Positions 36,735 to 47,144 of a DNA stretch of 64,000 nt are shown in pieces (position 1 is the stretch's first letter; every line of letters begins with the position of its first letter). This DNA comes from Aquarana catesbeiana. Taxonomy: Eukaryota > Chordata > Amphibia > Anura > Ranidae. Under the pieces are notes generated by a model. That model had not been told where the DNA came from. It was given only the letters and a program-made list of their open reading frames with translations, and made no database searches. Where the stretch lies: contig NC_133328.1 of the NCBI RefSeq assembly GCF_042186555.1, positions 57,769,431 through 57,833,430 on the forward strand, written 5' to 3'. Both the position numbers and the translations under genes were made by a program.

Positions 36735-36913
36735 AAATGCATGCCACACTTTTCACACATTTATTTGTAAAACATTTTGAAAACCATTTATCATTTTCCT
36801 TCTACTTCACAATTATGTGCCACTTTGTTTTGGTCTATCACATAAAAACCCAATAAAATACATTTACGTTTTTAGTTGTAACATGACAAAATGTGGAACA
36901 TTTCAAGGGGTAT

Positions 36914-37774
36914 TATTATTATTATACAGGATTTATATAGCGTCAACAGTTTACGCAGCACTTTACAATAGAAAAGGGAAACAATAAAGTTATAATACAA
37001 TAAGATACAAGAGGATTAAGAGGGCCCTGCTCAGAAGACCTTACAATCTAATAGGGTGGGGCAGGTGGTACGTTGGTAAGGTTGTAACTGTGGGGAAAGA
37101 GCTGCTGGAAGTGGTAAAAGATTAGTTGGAGACGTGATAGGCTTTCCTGAAGAGATGAGTTTTCAGGGATCGTCTGAAGGTAGCAAGAGTAGGGGATAGC
37201 CGGACAGGTGGAGGTAGCGAGTTCCAGAGGATGGGAGAGGATCTGGAGAAATCCAGGAGACAAGCATGAGAGGAGGAGACGAAAGAGCTTGAGAGTAGGA
37301 GGTCTTGAGAAGAGCGGAGAGGACGATTTGGGTGATATTTGGCTTTGTATGTTGTGGTTAGTATTTTGAATTTAATTTGCTGAGTGATTGGGAGCCAGTG
37401 TAGGGATTGGAGGAGAGGGTTGGCAGACGCTGAGCGGTTGGTAAGGTGGATAAGTCTGGCAGCAGCATTCATGATAGACTGAAGAGGGGAAAGCCTATAG
37501 AGAGACAGGCCAATGAGAAGGGCGTTGCAATAGTCAAGGCGAGAGATAACGAGGGAGTGAATGAGGAGCTTGGTGGTTTCATTTGTTAAAAAGGGGGGAA
37601 TTTTAGAGATGTTACGGAGGTGAATTCTAGAAACTTTTGACAACGATTGGATTTGAGGCTGAAATGACAAGTCAGAGTCTAGGCTTACACCTAGTACCCT
37701 CCCCTCGAGTGAGGGGAGGGACTGATGGTTGCATTGTTGATTTTGATGGAAAAGTCGTGGAGGGGGGCACGGGC
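36914..37774 (-). mobile_element. L2-like LINE 3' fragment nested in Tc1
   Basis: A 182-codon open frame on the minus strand (37670-37122) shows the C-terminal end of an L2/CR1-type reverse transcriptase: LVISRLDYCNALLIGL, LQSIMNAAARLIHLT, LQSLHWLPITQQIKFKIL, LWNSLPPPVR. The 3' end is a short AAT-type tandem repeat (36914-36929), common for this group. GGGTAT flanks both sides, consistent with a target duplication. Confidence 0.8.
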
Positions 37775-37925
37775 GGGTATGAATACTTTTTCAAGGAACT
37801 GTATCTTATCAGTTTGGCTGCCCTTTCTGTGAACTCTCTCAGGTTTTCCAATATCCTTTTTGAGACCTGGTGCCCAAAACTAAACTGCATTTTCCAGATG
37901 AGGTCTTACTAACACTTTCTACAAG

Positions 37926-39652
37926 GGCAAGATTTATTTTAAAATTACTTACTGTATGTCACAAATACCTGCACTGTGCATAACATTAGGCTTGTCCAAA
38001 CCAATATCGTACAGATAAACAAGCAGGACACTTTAATGCTACTGACAGAAAGCAGAGAAATTTCAAGGTCCCTAAGAGTATTTTTCTTAGGTAGCAGTGA
38101 GGTCATTGCTGCCTGTGAAAGCGGCCCTCACTGATCTTGACACATCACTACTTTCTGTTGGTGGCATTAATATGTCCTGTCTGTATGTTCTGTCTATTTA
38201 TCATGGTGCGCTGGTGATATCTTGGACTGGACTTGTGCTTTGGCGGCGCCATCCATCATTTCCCCCCCAGCACCATTCCCCAACAGTCCGGTGCCATGAA
38301 AGTGAGGATAGTGGATACAAAAGCTATTCCTTGTGCATGGATTGAATGCATGAAGTTTGTGGGTTTTTATTTGTTTTAAATTAACAATAACTCATTGGAA
38401 GGTACTAAACAAAGTAGTTACGGTATTTTCTTCTTCTATATCTGTTTGATAATCGTTTATGAGTCTAAGGATTATTGCAGAGACCGTGGTCCGCAGTGGA
38501 TAACTAACCTGAGATTGGGCAAACGGTGTATGTATATTCTATCTTTTTGTTTCAAAAGTTTTTACTGAATTTGTAGAGTGGGTATCAGATATGTTACTTG
38601 TAGTTACAATATCAAGGAATATACAGTATATAAAGTCAAAAGAAGTATACCACAATCATTAAAATATCAAGCATAACCAATAAAACAGTTGAAAGTGAAC
38701 AATTACAATGTAATCGAAAAAGAGAAAATATATAAATTGCTTGTTTAAATTTAGAAATGAGACTGGAAATAAAAGAAAAGAAGAAAAAGAAAAAAGGGGG
38801 GTTAGGGAATGGGTGTTGGTAAGGGGGAAAGGTGGAAGGAGAGGGTTGGAGCATGACAGAGATCAGATTCCACCTAAGTTGGTTAATATAATACGACATA
38901 ATATAGGAAGCTATAGAGACCATGTAGAGTCGGTAAGATTTTCGCCTACCGACTCAATGTAATCCAGAGGTCCCAAATTCTTTGAAAAATATTGGTTCGA
39001 TCAAGCATAGTGGCAACAAAATTTCGCATTAATGAAGTACCATGCTATTTTATTTTTGACTTGTACTATCGTTAGGAAATTATTTATGGTTATTATTAAT
39101 TTAACTGGAATTTAACCATGTTACATCATAAAGGGCGAGTCCCTGTCTATACAAGAAAAGGAGTATGACACAAAGGTGTAAACACTGGGGGAAGTATCAC
39201 TTATACTTTGTCCTTTTATGTGATGGATCATATTTTTCTTTATAGGAGTATGATCTTGAGCAGTTTGGGTTTATGCTGGGTTTATACATTATGGAGGAGA
39301 CTTTAGAATCTTATTGCTTCACTGTATATGTGCAGTTTGTTTGCGTATTTGATCATTTACCGCTTATAGTTGGGTTTGTGTGGGTTTTAATTTGTGTAGA
39401 ACTGCGCCTGGTTCTTATGATTTTCATTTGGTTTACAATATTTTATTTAAAGTAAGGCACTAATGATGATGTGCAAACTGCAGAGTTCATAAGTAACCAA
39501 GCAGATTTTAATTTACTTTGGTCAGACCAATGAAAACGACATATTTTTCTGGCACTATAGGTTAATGCATGACTTAAATAAGTCCCATGGCTCTGATGTC
39601 CTATTTGTTCATCTGCATCTGTTACGGTTATGTACAAAGTTTTAGAATGTAC
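37926..39652. other. Unassigned non-coding sequence
   Basis: No gene recognised. The stretch 38560-39010, starting TTTTTACTGAATTTGTAGAG with a purine-rich block at 38760-38850, could be part of an old LINE read on the minus strand. I found no coding motif to confirm it. Confidence 0.35.
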
Positions 39653-39718
39653 CTCTTTTTCTTTTTCTTTCAGCTTTGATTTTAGAGCGTTTTCCATTTC
39701 TTCCTTTTGCTGATGCAG
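39653..39718 (-). CDS. Candidate host exon, coiled-coil-like, 66 nt
   Basis: On the minus strand an acceptor (ATCTATTTACAG) is followed by 22 open codons beginning LHQQKEEMENALKSK and ending EKEKE, then a donor GAG|GTACATT. It is phase 0 at both ends if the frame is correct. The peptide is strongly charged with Leu/Met at heptad-like spacing, typical of coiled coils. It has the same length and phase as the candidate exon at 50961-51026. I do not recognise the protein. Confidence 0.55.
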
Positions 39719-39842
39719 CTGTAAATAGATATAACAATTTTAATAATAGTTATAATTGACTACCTTTATATGAAGCAGTGACTAGACTTATAAAATATAT
39801 TTGTTTTTGGAAGATGTTTGTGGGTTTAAGGGTCATATTTAA

Positions 39843-40295
39843 AATGATACTAAAGCTTTTTTTTATTGTAAATAAAAAAGATGTTATACTTACATTATTG
39901 CATAGCGCGGTCTCTTACTCCCTCTTCTTTAATTCCCCACTAGCACTGTCCGCTTCTCCTTCTTCTGGGTGCCAGGTGCTAAGGGGGCACCTATGCACAT
40001 GCACTCCTGAGCTGGGCTGTGTGTGTCCAAACACACACACAGCGCCAGTAAGTCACGCCCCCTCTCCTTCCCCACAGGAGTTTGACTGACAGCAACAGCC
40101 TATAGCTCCCGCTGCTGTCATTTTCAACTGCGGGATCAGGAAGTGAGAGGAGCAGCCCTGCAGCGTGGACAGCACCGAAGCAGTGACAGGAGGCAGGTAA
40201 GTGTTTAGGGACGGGTCTATGACAGCTAGTTGGGTGTTTTCCAACTTAAGGCAGAGAATGCAATAAGTTAAAAAGGTTTTACATTTAGTACCACT
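39843..40295. mobile_element. TTAA-type MITE abutting a piggyBac element
   Basis: The left border is TTAA|AATGATACTAAAGC (TTAA 39839-39842) and the right border TTTAGTACCACT|TTAA (40296-40299). That same TTAA is the left flank of the next element. Internal ATGTTATACTTAC and TTTGACTGACAGC relate it to 25925-26370. A GCAG|GTAAGTG donor-like site lies at 40193-40203. Confidence 0.75.
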
Positions 40296-41552
40296 TTAAC
40301 CACTTGCCGACCGCCTCACGACGATGAACGTCGGCAGAATGGCACGGGCAGGCAGAATCACGTACCTGTACGTGATTTGCCTCCCGCGGTCGGCATTTGT
40401 CCCCCGGCGATCGGAGGTGAGGGGGAGGCCATCCATTCGTGGCCCCCCCCTCCCGATCGCTCATTTCCCTGCCTCTCTATAGTACACAGAGGCAGAGGAA
40501 ATTATGTCATCTCTCCTCGGCTCGGTATTTTCCGTTCCGGCGCCGAGGAGAGAAGACTGTAATGTGAGTGCACAACACACACACACTCAGTAGAACATGC
40601 CAGGCACACAATACAGCCCCGATCCCCCCCAATCACCCCTCCCCTGTCACACTGACACCAAGCAGGTTTTTTTTGTTTTTTTTTGTTCTTTTTTCTGATT
40701 ACTGCATTGGTGTCAGTTTGCGACAGTTAGTGTGGTAGGGCAGTTAGTGTTAGCCCCCTTTAGGTCTAGGATACCCCCCCAACCCCCCCTAATAAAGTTT
40801 TAACCCCTTGATCACCCCCCGTCGCCAGTGTCGCTAAGCGATCATTTTTCTGATCGCTGTATTAGTGTCACTGGTGACACTAGTTAGGGAGGTAAATATT
40901 TAGGTTCGCCGTCAGCGTTTTATAGCGTCAGGGACCCCCATATACTACCTAATAAATGTTTTAACCCCTTGATTGCCCCCTAGTTAACCCTTTCACCACT
41001 GATCACCGTAAAACTGTTACGGGTGACGCTGGTTAGTTCGTTTATTTTTTATAGTGTCAGGGCACCCGCCGTTTATTACCGAATAAAGGTTTAGCCCCCT
41101 GATCGCCCGGCGGTGATATGCGTCGCCTCAGGCAGCGTCAGGTTAGCGCCAGTAGCGATAACACCCATGCACGGTACACCTCCCTTAGTGGTATAGTATC
41201 TGAACGGATCAATATCTGATCCGATCAGATCTATACTAGCGTCCCCAGCAGTTTAGGGTTCCCAAAAACGCAGTGTTAGCGGGATCAGCCCAGATACCTG
41301 CTAGCACCTGCGTTTTGCCCCTCCGCCTGGCCGAGCCCACCCCACCCAAGTGCAGTATCGATCGATCACTGTCACTTACAAAACACTAAACACATAACTG
41401 CAGCGTTCGCAGAGTCAGGCCTGATCCCTGCGATCGCTAACATGTTTTTTGGTAGCGTTTTGGTGAACTGGCAAGCACCAGCGGCCTAGTACACCCCAGT
41501 CGTAGTCAAACCAGCACTGCAGTAACACTTGGTGACGTGGCGAGTCCCATAA

Positions 41553-41933
41553 GTGCAGTTCAAGCTGGTGAGGTGGCAAGCACAAGTAGTGTCCTGCTGC
41601 CACCAAGAAGAAGACAAAACACAGGCCCGTCGTGCCCATAATGCCCTTCCTGCTGAATTCGCCAATCCTAATTGGGAACCCACCACTTCTGCAGCGCCCG
41701 TACTTATCCCATTCACATCCCCAACCAAATGCAGTCGGCTGCATGAGAGGCATTTTCTTTATGTCCTCCCGAGTACCCCTACCCAACGAACCCCCCCCCC
41801 CAAAAGATGTCGTGTCTGCAGCAAGCGCGGATATAGGCGTGACACCCGCTATTATTGTCCCTCCTGTCCTGACAATCCTGGTCTTTGCATTGGTGAATGT
41901 TTTGAATGCTACCATACACTAGTTGAGTATTAG
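41553..41933 (+). pseudogene. piggyBac transposase remnant with cysteine-rich C-terminal domain
   Basis: The last 40 codons read KRCRVCSKRGYRRDTRYYC followed by PSCPDNPGLCIGECFECYHT, the C-x2-C ... C-x2-C ... C-x4-CF-x2-YH cross-brace domain that ends piggyBac transposases and helps bind the element ends. It is preceded by SRLHERHFLYVLPS, the linker usual before this domain. Upstream sequence does not contain the catalytic Asp-bearing core, so most of the gene was deleted, probably near 41730. Confidence 0.8.
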
Positions 41934-43336
41934 CATAGGGTAAAGCATTGCACAGACTAGGCACACTTTCACAGGGTCTCCCAAGATGCCATCGCATTTT
42001 GAGAGACCCGAACCTAGAACCGGTTACAGTTAGAAAAGTTAGTTACAAAAAAAAGTGTAAAAAAAAAAATATATATATAAAATAAAAATAAATAGTTGTC
42101 GTTTTATTGTTCTCTCTCTCTCTATTGTTCTGCTCTTTTTTACTGTATTCTATTCTGCAATGTTTTATTGTTATTATGTTTTATCATGTTTGCTTTTCAG
42201 GTATGCAATTTTTTATACTTTACCATTTACTGTGCTTTATTGTTACCAATTTTTTTTGTCTTCAGGTACGCAATTCACAACTTTGAGTGGTTATACCAGA
42301 ATGATGCCTGTAGGTTTAGGTATCATCTTGGTATCATTCTTTTCAGCCAGCGGTCGGCTTTCATGTAAAAGCAATCCTAGCGGCTAATTAGCCTCTAGAC
42401 TGCTTTTACAAGCAGTGGGAGGGAATGACCCCTCCCACCATCTTCCGTGTTTTTCTCTGGCTCTCCTGTCTCAACAGGGAACCTGAGAATGCAGCCGGTG
42501 ATTCAGCCAGCTGACCATAGAGCTGATCAGAGACCAGAGTGGCTCCAAACATCTCTATGGCCTAAGAAACCAGAAGCTACGAGCATTTCATGACTTAGAT
42601 TTCGCCGGATGTAAACAGCGCCATTGGGAAATTGAGAAAACATTTTATCACACCGATCTTGGTGTGGTCAGATGCTTTGAGGGCAGAGGAGAGATCTAGA
42701 GATCTAGGGTCTAATAGACCCCAATTTTTTCAAAAAAAGAGTACCTGTCACTACCTATTGCTATCAAAAAAAAAAAAAATGAAAGGAACAGTTTAAAAAT
42801 AAGATAAAAAAGCAAAAAAATAATAAAGGAAAAAAAAAAAAAAAAAAAGCACCCCTGTCCCCCCCTGCTCTCGCGCTAAGGCGAATGCAAGCGTCAGTCT
42901 GGCGTCAAATGTAAACAGCAATTGCACCATGCATGTGAGGTATCAACGCGAAGGTCAGATCGAGGGCAGTAATTTTAGCAGTAGACCTCCTCTGTAAATC
43001 TAAAGTGGTAACCTGTAAAGGCTTTTAAAAATGTATTTATTTTGTTGCCACTGCACGTTTGTGCGCAATTTTAAAGCATGTCATGTTTAGTATCCATGTA
43101 CTTGGCCTAAGATCATCTTTTTTATCTCATCAAACATTTGGGCAATATAGTGTGTTTTAGTGCATTAAAATTTAAAAAAGTGTGTTTTTTCCCCAAAAAA
43201 TGCGTTTGATGTAGTGAGTATTTTGCAGACCTCACTTTTTGTCACAAAGTTTTGAAAATTGAAAAAAGAAAAAAAAAAAGTTTTTTCTTGTCTTTCTTCA
43301 TTTTCAAAAACAAATGAGAGCTGCAAAATACTCACC

Positions 43337-44150
43337 ATGCCTCTCAGCAAATAGCTTGGGGTGTCTACTTTCCAAAATGGGGTCATTTGGGGGGGGTTGT
43401 GCCACCTGGGCATTCCATGGCCTCCAAAACTGTGATAGGCAGTGAAGAGTGAAATAAAAAATTTACACCCTTAGAAATCCTGAAGGTGGTGATTGGTTTT
43501 CGGGGCCCCGTACGCAGCTAGGCTCCCAAAAAGTCCCACACATGTGGTATCCCCATACTCAGGAGAAGCAGCTAAATGTATTTTGGGGTGCAATTCTACA
43601 TATGCCCATGGCCTGTGTGAGCAATATACTTTGTGCAAAAAAAAAAAAAAAAATGTGTCACTTTTCCGCAGCTTTTGTCAAAATATAAAATATTCCATGG
43701 ACTCAATATGCCTCTCAGCAAATAGCTTGGGGTGTCTACTTTCCAAAATGGGGTCATTTGGGGGGGGTTTGTGCCATCTGGGCATTTTATGGCCTTCAAA
43801 ACTGTGATAGGTAGTGAGGAGTGAAATCAAAAATTTACGCCCTTAGAAATCCTGAAGGCGGTGATTGGTTTTCGGGGCCCCGTACGCGGCTAGGCTCCCA
43901 AAAAGTCCCACACATGTGGTATCCCCGTACTCAGGAGAAGCAGCTAAATGTATTTTGGGGTGCAATTCCACATATGCCCATGGTCTGTGTGAGCAATATA
44001 TCATTTAGTGCCAACTTTTTGTAATTTTTTGCTTTGTCATTATTCAATCACTTGGGACAAAAAAATTAATATTCAATGGGCTCAACATGCCTCTCAGCAA
44101 TTTCCTTGGGGTGTCTACTTTCCAAAATGGGGTCATTTGGGGGGGTTTTG
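43337..44150. repeat. Tandem repeat, unit about 370-380 bp, inside piggyBac element
   Basis: The phrase ATGCCTCTCAGCAAATAGC and the following GTCTACTTTCCAAAATGGGG start units at 43337, 43708 and 44087 (periods 371 and 379). The first two units are nearly identical over GGTTTTCGGGGCCCCGTACG and CACACATGTGGTATCCCC. The third is partial. A related single unit occurs at about 32580 in another copy of the family. Confidence 0.85.
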
Positions 44151-44827
44151 TACTGCCCTGCCATTTTAGCACCTCAAGAAATGACATAGGCAGTCATAAA
44201 CTAAAAGCTGTGTAAATTCCAGAAAATGTACCCTAGCTTGTAGACGCTATAACTTTTGCGCAAACCAATAAATATACGCTTATTGACATTTTTTTTACCA
44301 AAGACATGTGGCCGAATACATTTTGGCCTAAATGTATGACTAAAATTGAGTTTATTGGGTTTTTTTTATAACAAAAAGTAGAAAATATCATTTTTTTTCA
44401 AAATTTTCGGTCTTTTTCCATTTATAGCGCAAAAAATAAAAACCGCAGAGGTGATCAAATACCATCAAAAGACAGCTCTATTTGTGGGAAGAAAATGACG
44501 CAAATTTAGTTTGGGTACAGCATTGCATGACCGCGCAATTAGCAGTTAAAGCGACGCAGTGCCAAATTGTAAAAAGTGCTCTGGTCAGGAAGGGGGTAAA
44601 TCCTTCCGGGGCTGAAGTGGTTAAAGTATATCTAAGCCCAGGGATGCTGGCGCTTGTCATTACCCAAAATATGGCAATGACTATATTTGGTTAATGACAG
44701 GAATTTGAATAGGGCATGTGAGGCCTCATTGGTTGCTACAACACTTCTTATAAAGTCCTGGGAACATTTTTATTTTATTTTGAATACATCAGGGAAGGGA
44801 CAGAGCCCTTGTCAGGTTACTATTGCT

Positions 44828-45852
44828 GTTACATAGTTACATAGTTAGTGAGGTTGAAAAAAGACACAAGTCCATTAAGTCCAACCTATGTGTGTGATTA
44901 TATGTCAGTATTACATTGTATATCCCTGTATGTTGTGGTCGTTCAGGTGCTTATCTAATAGTTTTTTAAAATTATCTATGCTCCCTGCTGTAACCACTGC
45001 TTGTGGAAGAGAATTCCACATCCTTACCCTACTGTAAAGAACCCTCTACGCAGTTTAAGGTTAAACCGCTTTTCTTCTAATTGCGAATGGCCGCGTGTCT
45101 TTTTATGTTCCCTAGCGTGGAAAGGTTTTATCTCTATTGTGGGGTCACCAGTATGGTATTTGTACATTGAAATCATATCCCCTCTCAAGCGTCTCTTCTC
45201 CAGAAAGAATAAGTTCAGTGCTCATAATCTTTCCTCATAACTAAGATCCTCCAGACCCTTAATTAGCTTTGTTGTCCTTCTCTGGACTCTCTCCAGTTCC
45301 AGCACATCCTTCCTGAGGACTGGTGCCTAGAACAAGACAGCATACTTCAGGTGCGGCCAGACCAGAGTCTTGTAGAGTGGGAGAATTATCATTTTATCTC
45401 TGGAGTTAATCCTCTTTTTATTGCATGCCAATATTCTGCTGACTTTGCTTGCAGCAGCCTGGCATTGCATGCCATTGCTGAGCCTGTCATCTACTAAGAC
45501 CCCCAGGCCTTTTTCCATCTTAGATTCCCCCAGAGGTTCTCCCCCTAGGGAGTAGATTGCATTCATATTTTTGGCACCCAAATGCATTATTTTACATTTT
45601 CTACATTAAACCTCATTTGCCATGTAGTTGCCCACCCCAGTATTTTGTTTGGATCTTCTTGAAAGATTTCCACATCCTGCGGAGAAATTATTGCCCTGCT
45701 TAGCTTAGTATCATCCGCAAATACTGAAATTGAGCTGTTTAGCCCATCCTGCAGATCGTTTACAAATAACTTAAATAGGATTGGTCCCAGAACAGAACCC
45801 TGGGGGACCCCCCTTTCCACACAAGACCATTCTGAGTACTCCCCATTTATCT
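44828..45852 (-). mobile_element. CR1-like LINE 3' fragment
   Basis: The 3' end carries TTACATAGTTACATAGTTAG at 44832, followed (minus strand reading upstream) by the coding end. It has no poly(A) tail. It is 5'-truncated within the reverse transcriptase, just before motif B. Confidence 0.75.
45000..45852 (-). pseudogene. CR1-like reverse transcriptase fragment
   Basis: Minus-strand frames give RT motif B (GVPQGSVLGPILFKLFVNDL), motif C (VFADDTKLSRAI, catalytic DD intact), then LGVLVDDRLSNGMQCQAAAS and the C-terminal LERVQRRTTKLIKGLEDLSY and LEKRRLRGDMISMYKY. Stops or frame changes occur near 45587 and 45327 and in the last 200 bp. Motif A and everything upstream are absent. Confidence 0.8.
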
Positions 45853-47144
45853 ATCTATGTCTCTGATGGGGAGCTACGACCTTTTTTTTGTATTTCCTAT
45901 CAATTTCTGTTCCAGTGACAATGGTAACCAGCACAGAAAGTGATAAGTAATACATAAATTAACAGTTGTCACCAAATAAAGGGGAAACAGTCTTGGCACT
46001 GGTGACAATTGTCTAAAATGGGACTCTCCTTCATATAGGATTGGTAGGATAGAGGGGTTCCCAAGATGTAAACCAGCTGATGAGCGATTAAAGGAAAATC
46101 CCAGGCTAGGTATATTATTATTATATAGTTTGGACCAATGTAACTATGTATACCTGGCTGATGCCCCTGTAAGCTGGCAATCACCGAAGTAAAAAACACT
46201 ACTCCAGTGATCTCCACTTGCTTTCGGTCCTTTTCTGAGTGGCCGGTCTGATGCAATGTGAACATAGGAATGCTTTCAAAGATATTTTAATTGTTTATTT
46301 TTATCAATTTACATAATGCAAAGTGAGCAAACAGAAGAAAATGGAAATCAAATAATATTTGGTGTGGTTACCCTTCAGCTTCAAACCAGCATCAATTCCA
46401 ACACTTCTACACTTGCACAAAACCAGGAATTTCATAGGATTAGAGTCAGATGTATGCATAAACAATTATACCAAGTAGGTGCTAATGATCAGCAATTTCA
46501 TATGTAGGTTGAAACACAGTCATTAACTGAAACAGAAACAGCTGCTGTGTAGGAGGCTTAAACCTGGTGAGGTCAGTTGTGCCTACGTTGGCTGAATGTG
46601 TACTGGAAATAGATTCACTTATGGACTTGCAATATTTACTAGCAGTAGAACATGATAGCCTAGATAAACATGTTGCGACCTGGGCCACATTTCATAACAC
46701 ACGAGAGTTTAGAGCCCTCCTTTCCTCTTAAGGTGATCTTCAAGGTAGGGTGGAGAGTATTCACTAATTTTTTTTCTTTGTTATATGTTTGACTAGGTCC
46801 TTGACTTTAAGCTTAGCCAAGTCATTTTGTTTTATTTCTTTTCATTATGAGACTTTGAGATCTGTGAGGCTATCATGGTGTGTTTGGGTTTTACATTATT
46901 TTTAAAGATACACTTAGGCATTGGAAGATGTCCAGCAGTGTCATCAGCACAGAATTGGCAGAAACCCATGGAACCCAGGTAACACCATCTACTGTCCAGA
47001 GAAGTTTCGGCAGAAGTGGTTTTCATGGAAGAATTGCGGGCAAAAAGCCATACCTCCAACGTAGAAACAAGGCTAAGTGACTCAAGTATGCATGAAAACA
47101 TAGGAACTGGGGTGCAGAAAAATGAAGGCAGGTGTTCTAGACTA

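Larger units (their letters stand above)
35336..37801 (+). mobile_element. Tc1-type transposon inserted in a LINE and itself split
   Basis: The ends are CAGTGCCTTGAAAAAGTATTC and, inverted on the right, CAGTTCCTTGAAAAAGTATTC, with TA on both sides. Inverted repeats of about 200 bp flank a broken transposase (35697-36734). The right inverted repeat is split by an L2-like LINE (36914-37774) flanked by GGGTAT. It inserted into the CR1-like LINE 34845-37925. Confidence 0.85.
34845..37925 (-). mobile_element. CR1-like LINE 3' end, split by a Tc1 insertion
   Basis: On the minus strand, coding similarity (DLSYEKILAELNLFFLENKH, LRGDIITVYKYM, TRGHSLFFTVRAVKMWNRL) lies at 35102-35333. It continues upstream at 37804-37925 across the Tc1 element. 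The 3' untranslated part contains the phrase TTACATAGTTA (about 34849), also found in the CR1-like copy at 44828. The element is 5'-truncated and inactive. Naming it CR1-like rests on motif recall. Confidence 0.65.
40300..44620 (+). mobile_element. piggyBac-type transposon, internally deleted, 4.3 kb
   Basis: The left end CCACTTGCCGACCG and right end GGGGCTGAAGTGG are flanked by TTAA (40296-40299 and 44621-44624). It retains the C-terminal cysteine-rich end of a piggyBac transposase (41553-41933) but lacks the DDE core. Long non-coding parts include AT-rich sequence at 42060-42250 and a ~375-bp tandem repeat (43337-44150). The right end matches 56957-57770, 32346-33128 and 21027-21371, so this is the largest member of that family here. 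Confidence 0.85.

Noticed and set aside
40560..40600. CA-rich repeat as a possible CRISPR-like array
   Set aside because: Simple short repeats in a eukaryotic transposon; there are no regularly spaced repeats with unique spacers.
41415..41915. 166-codon minus-strand open frame
   Set aside because: It is antisense to the piggyBac cysteine-rich domain, whose spacing of Cys and His on the plus strand is diagnostic.
45000..45240. Plus-strand open frame over the CR1-like fragment
   Set aside because: The minus strand carries the reverse-transcriptase C-terminal motifs; the plus frame is a shadow.
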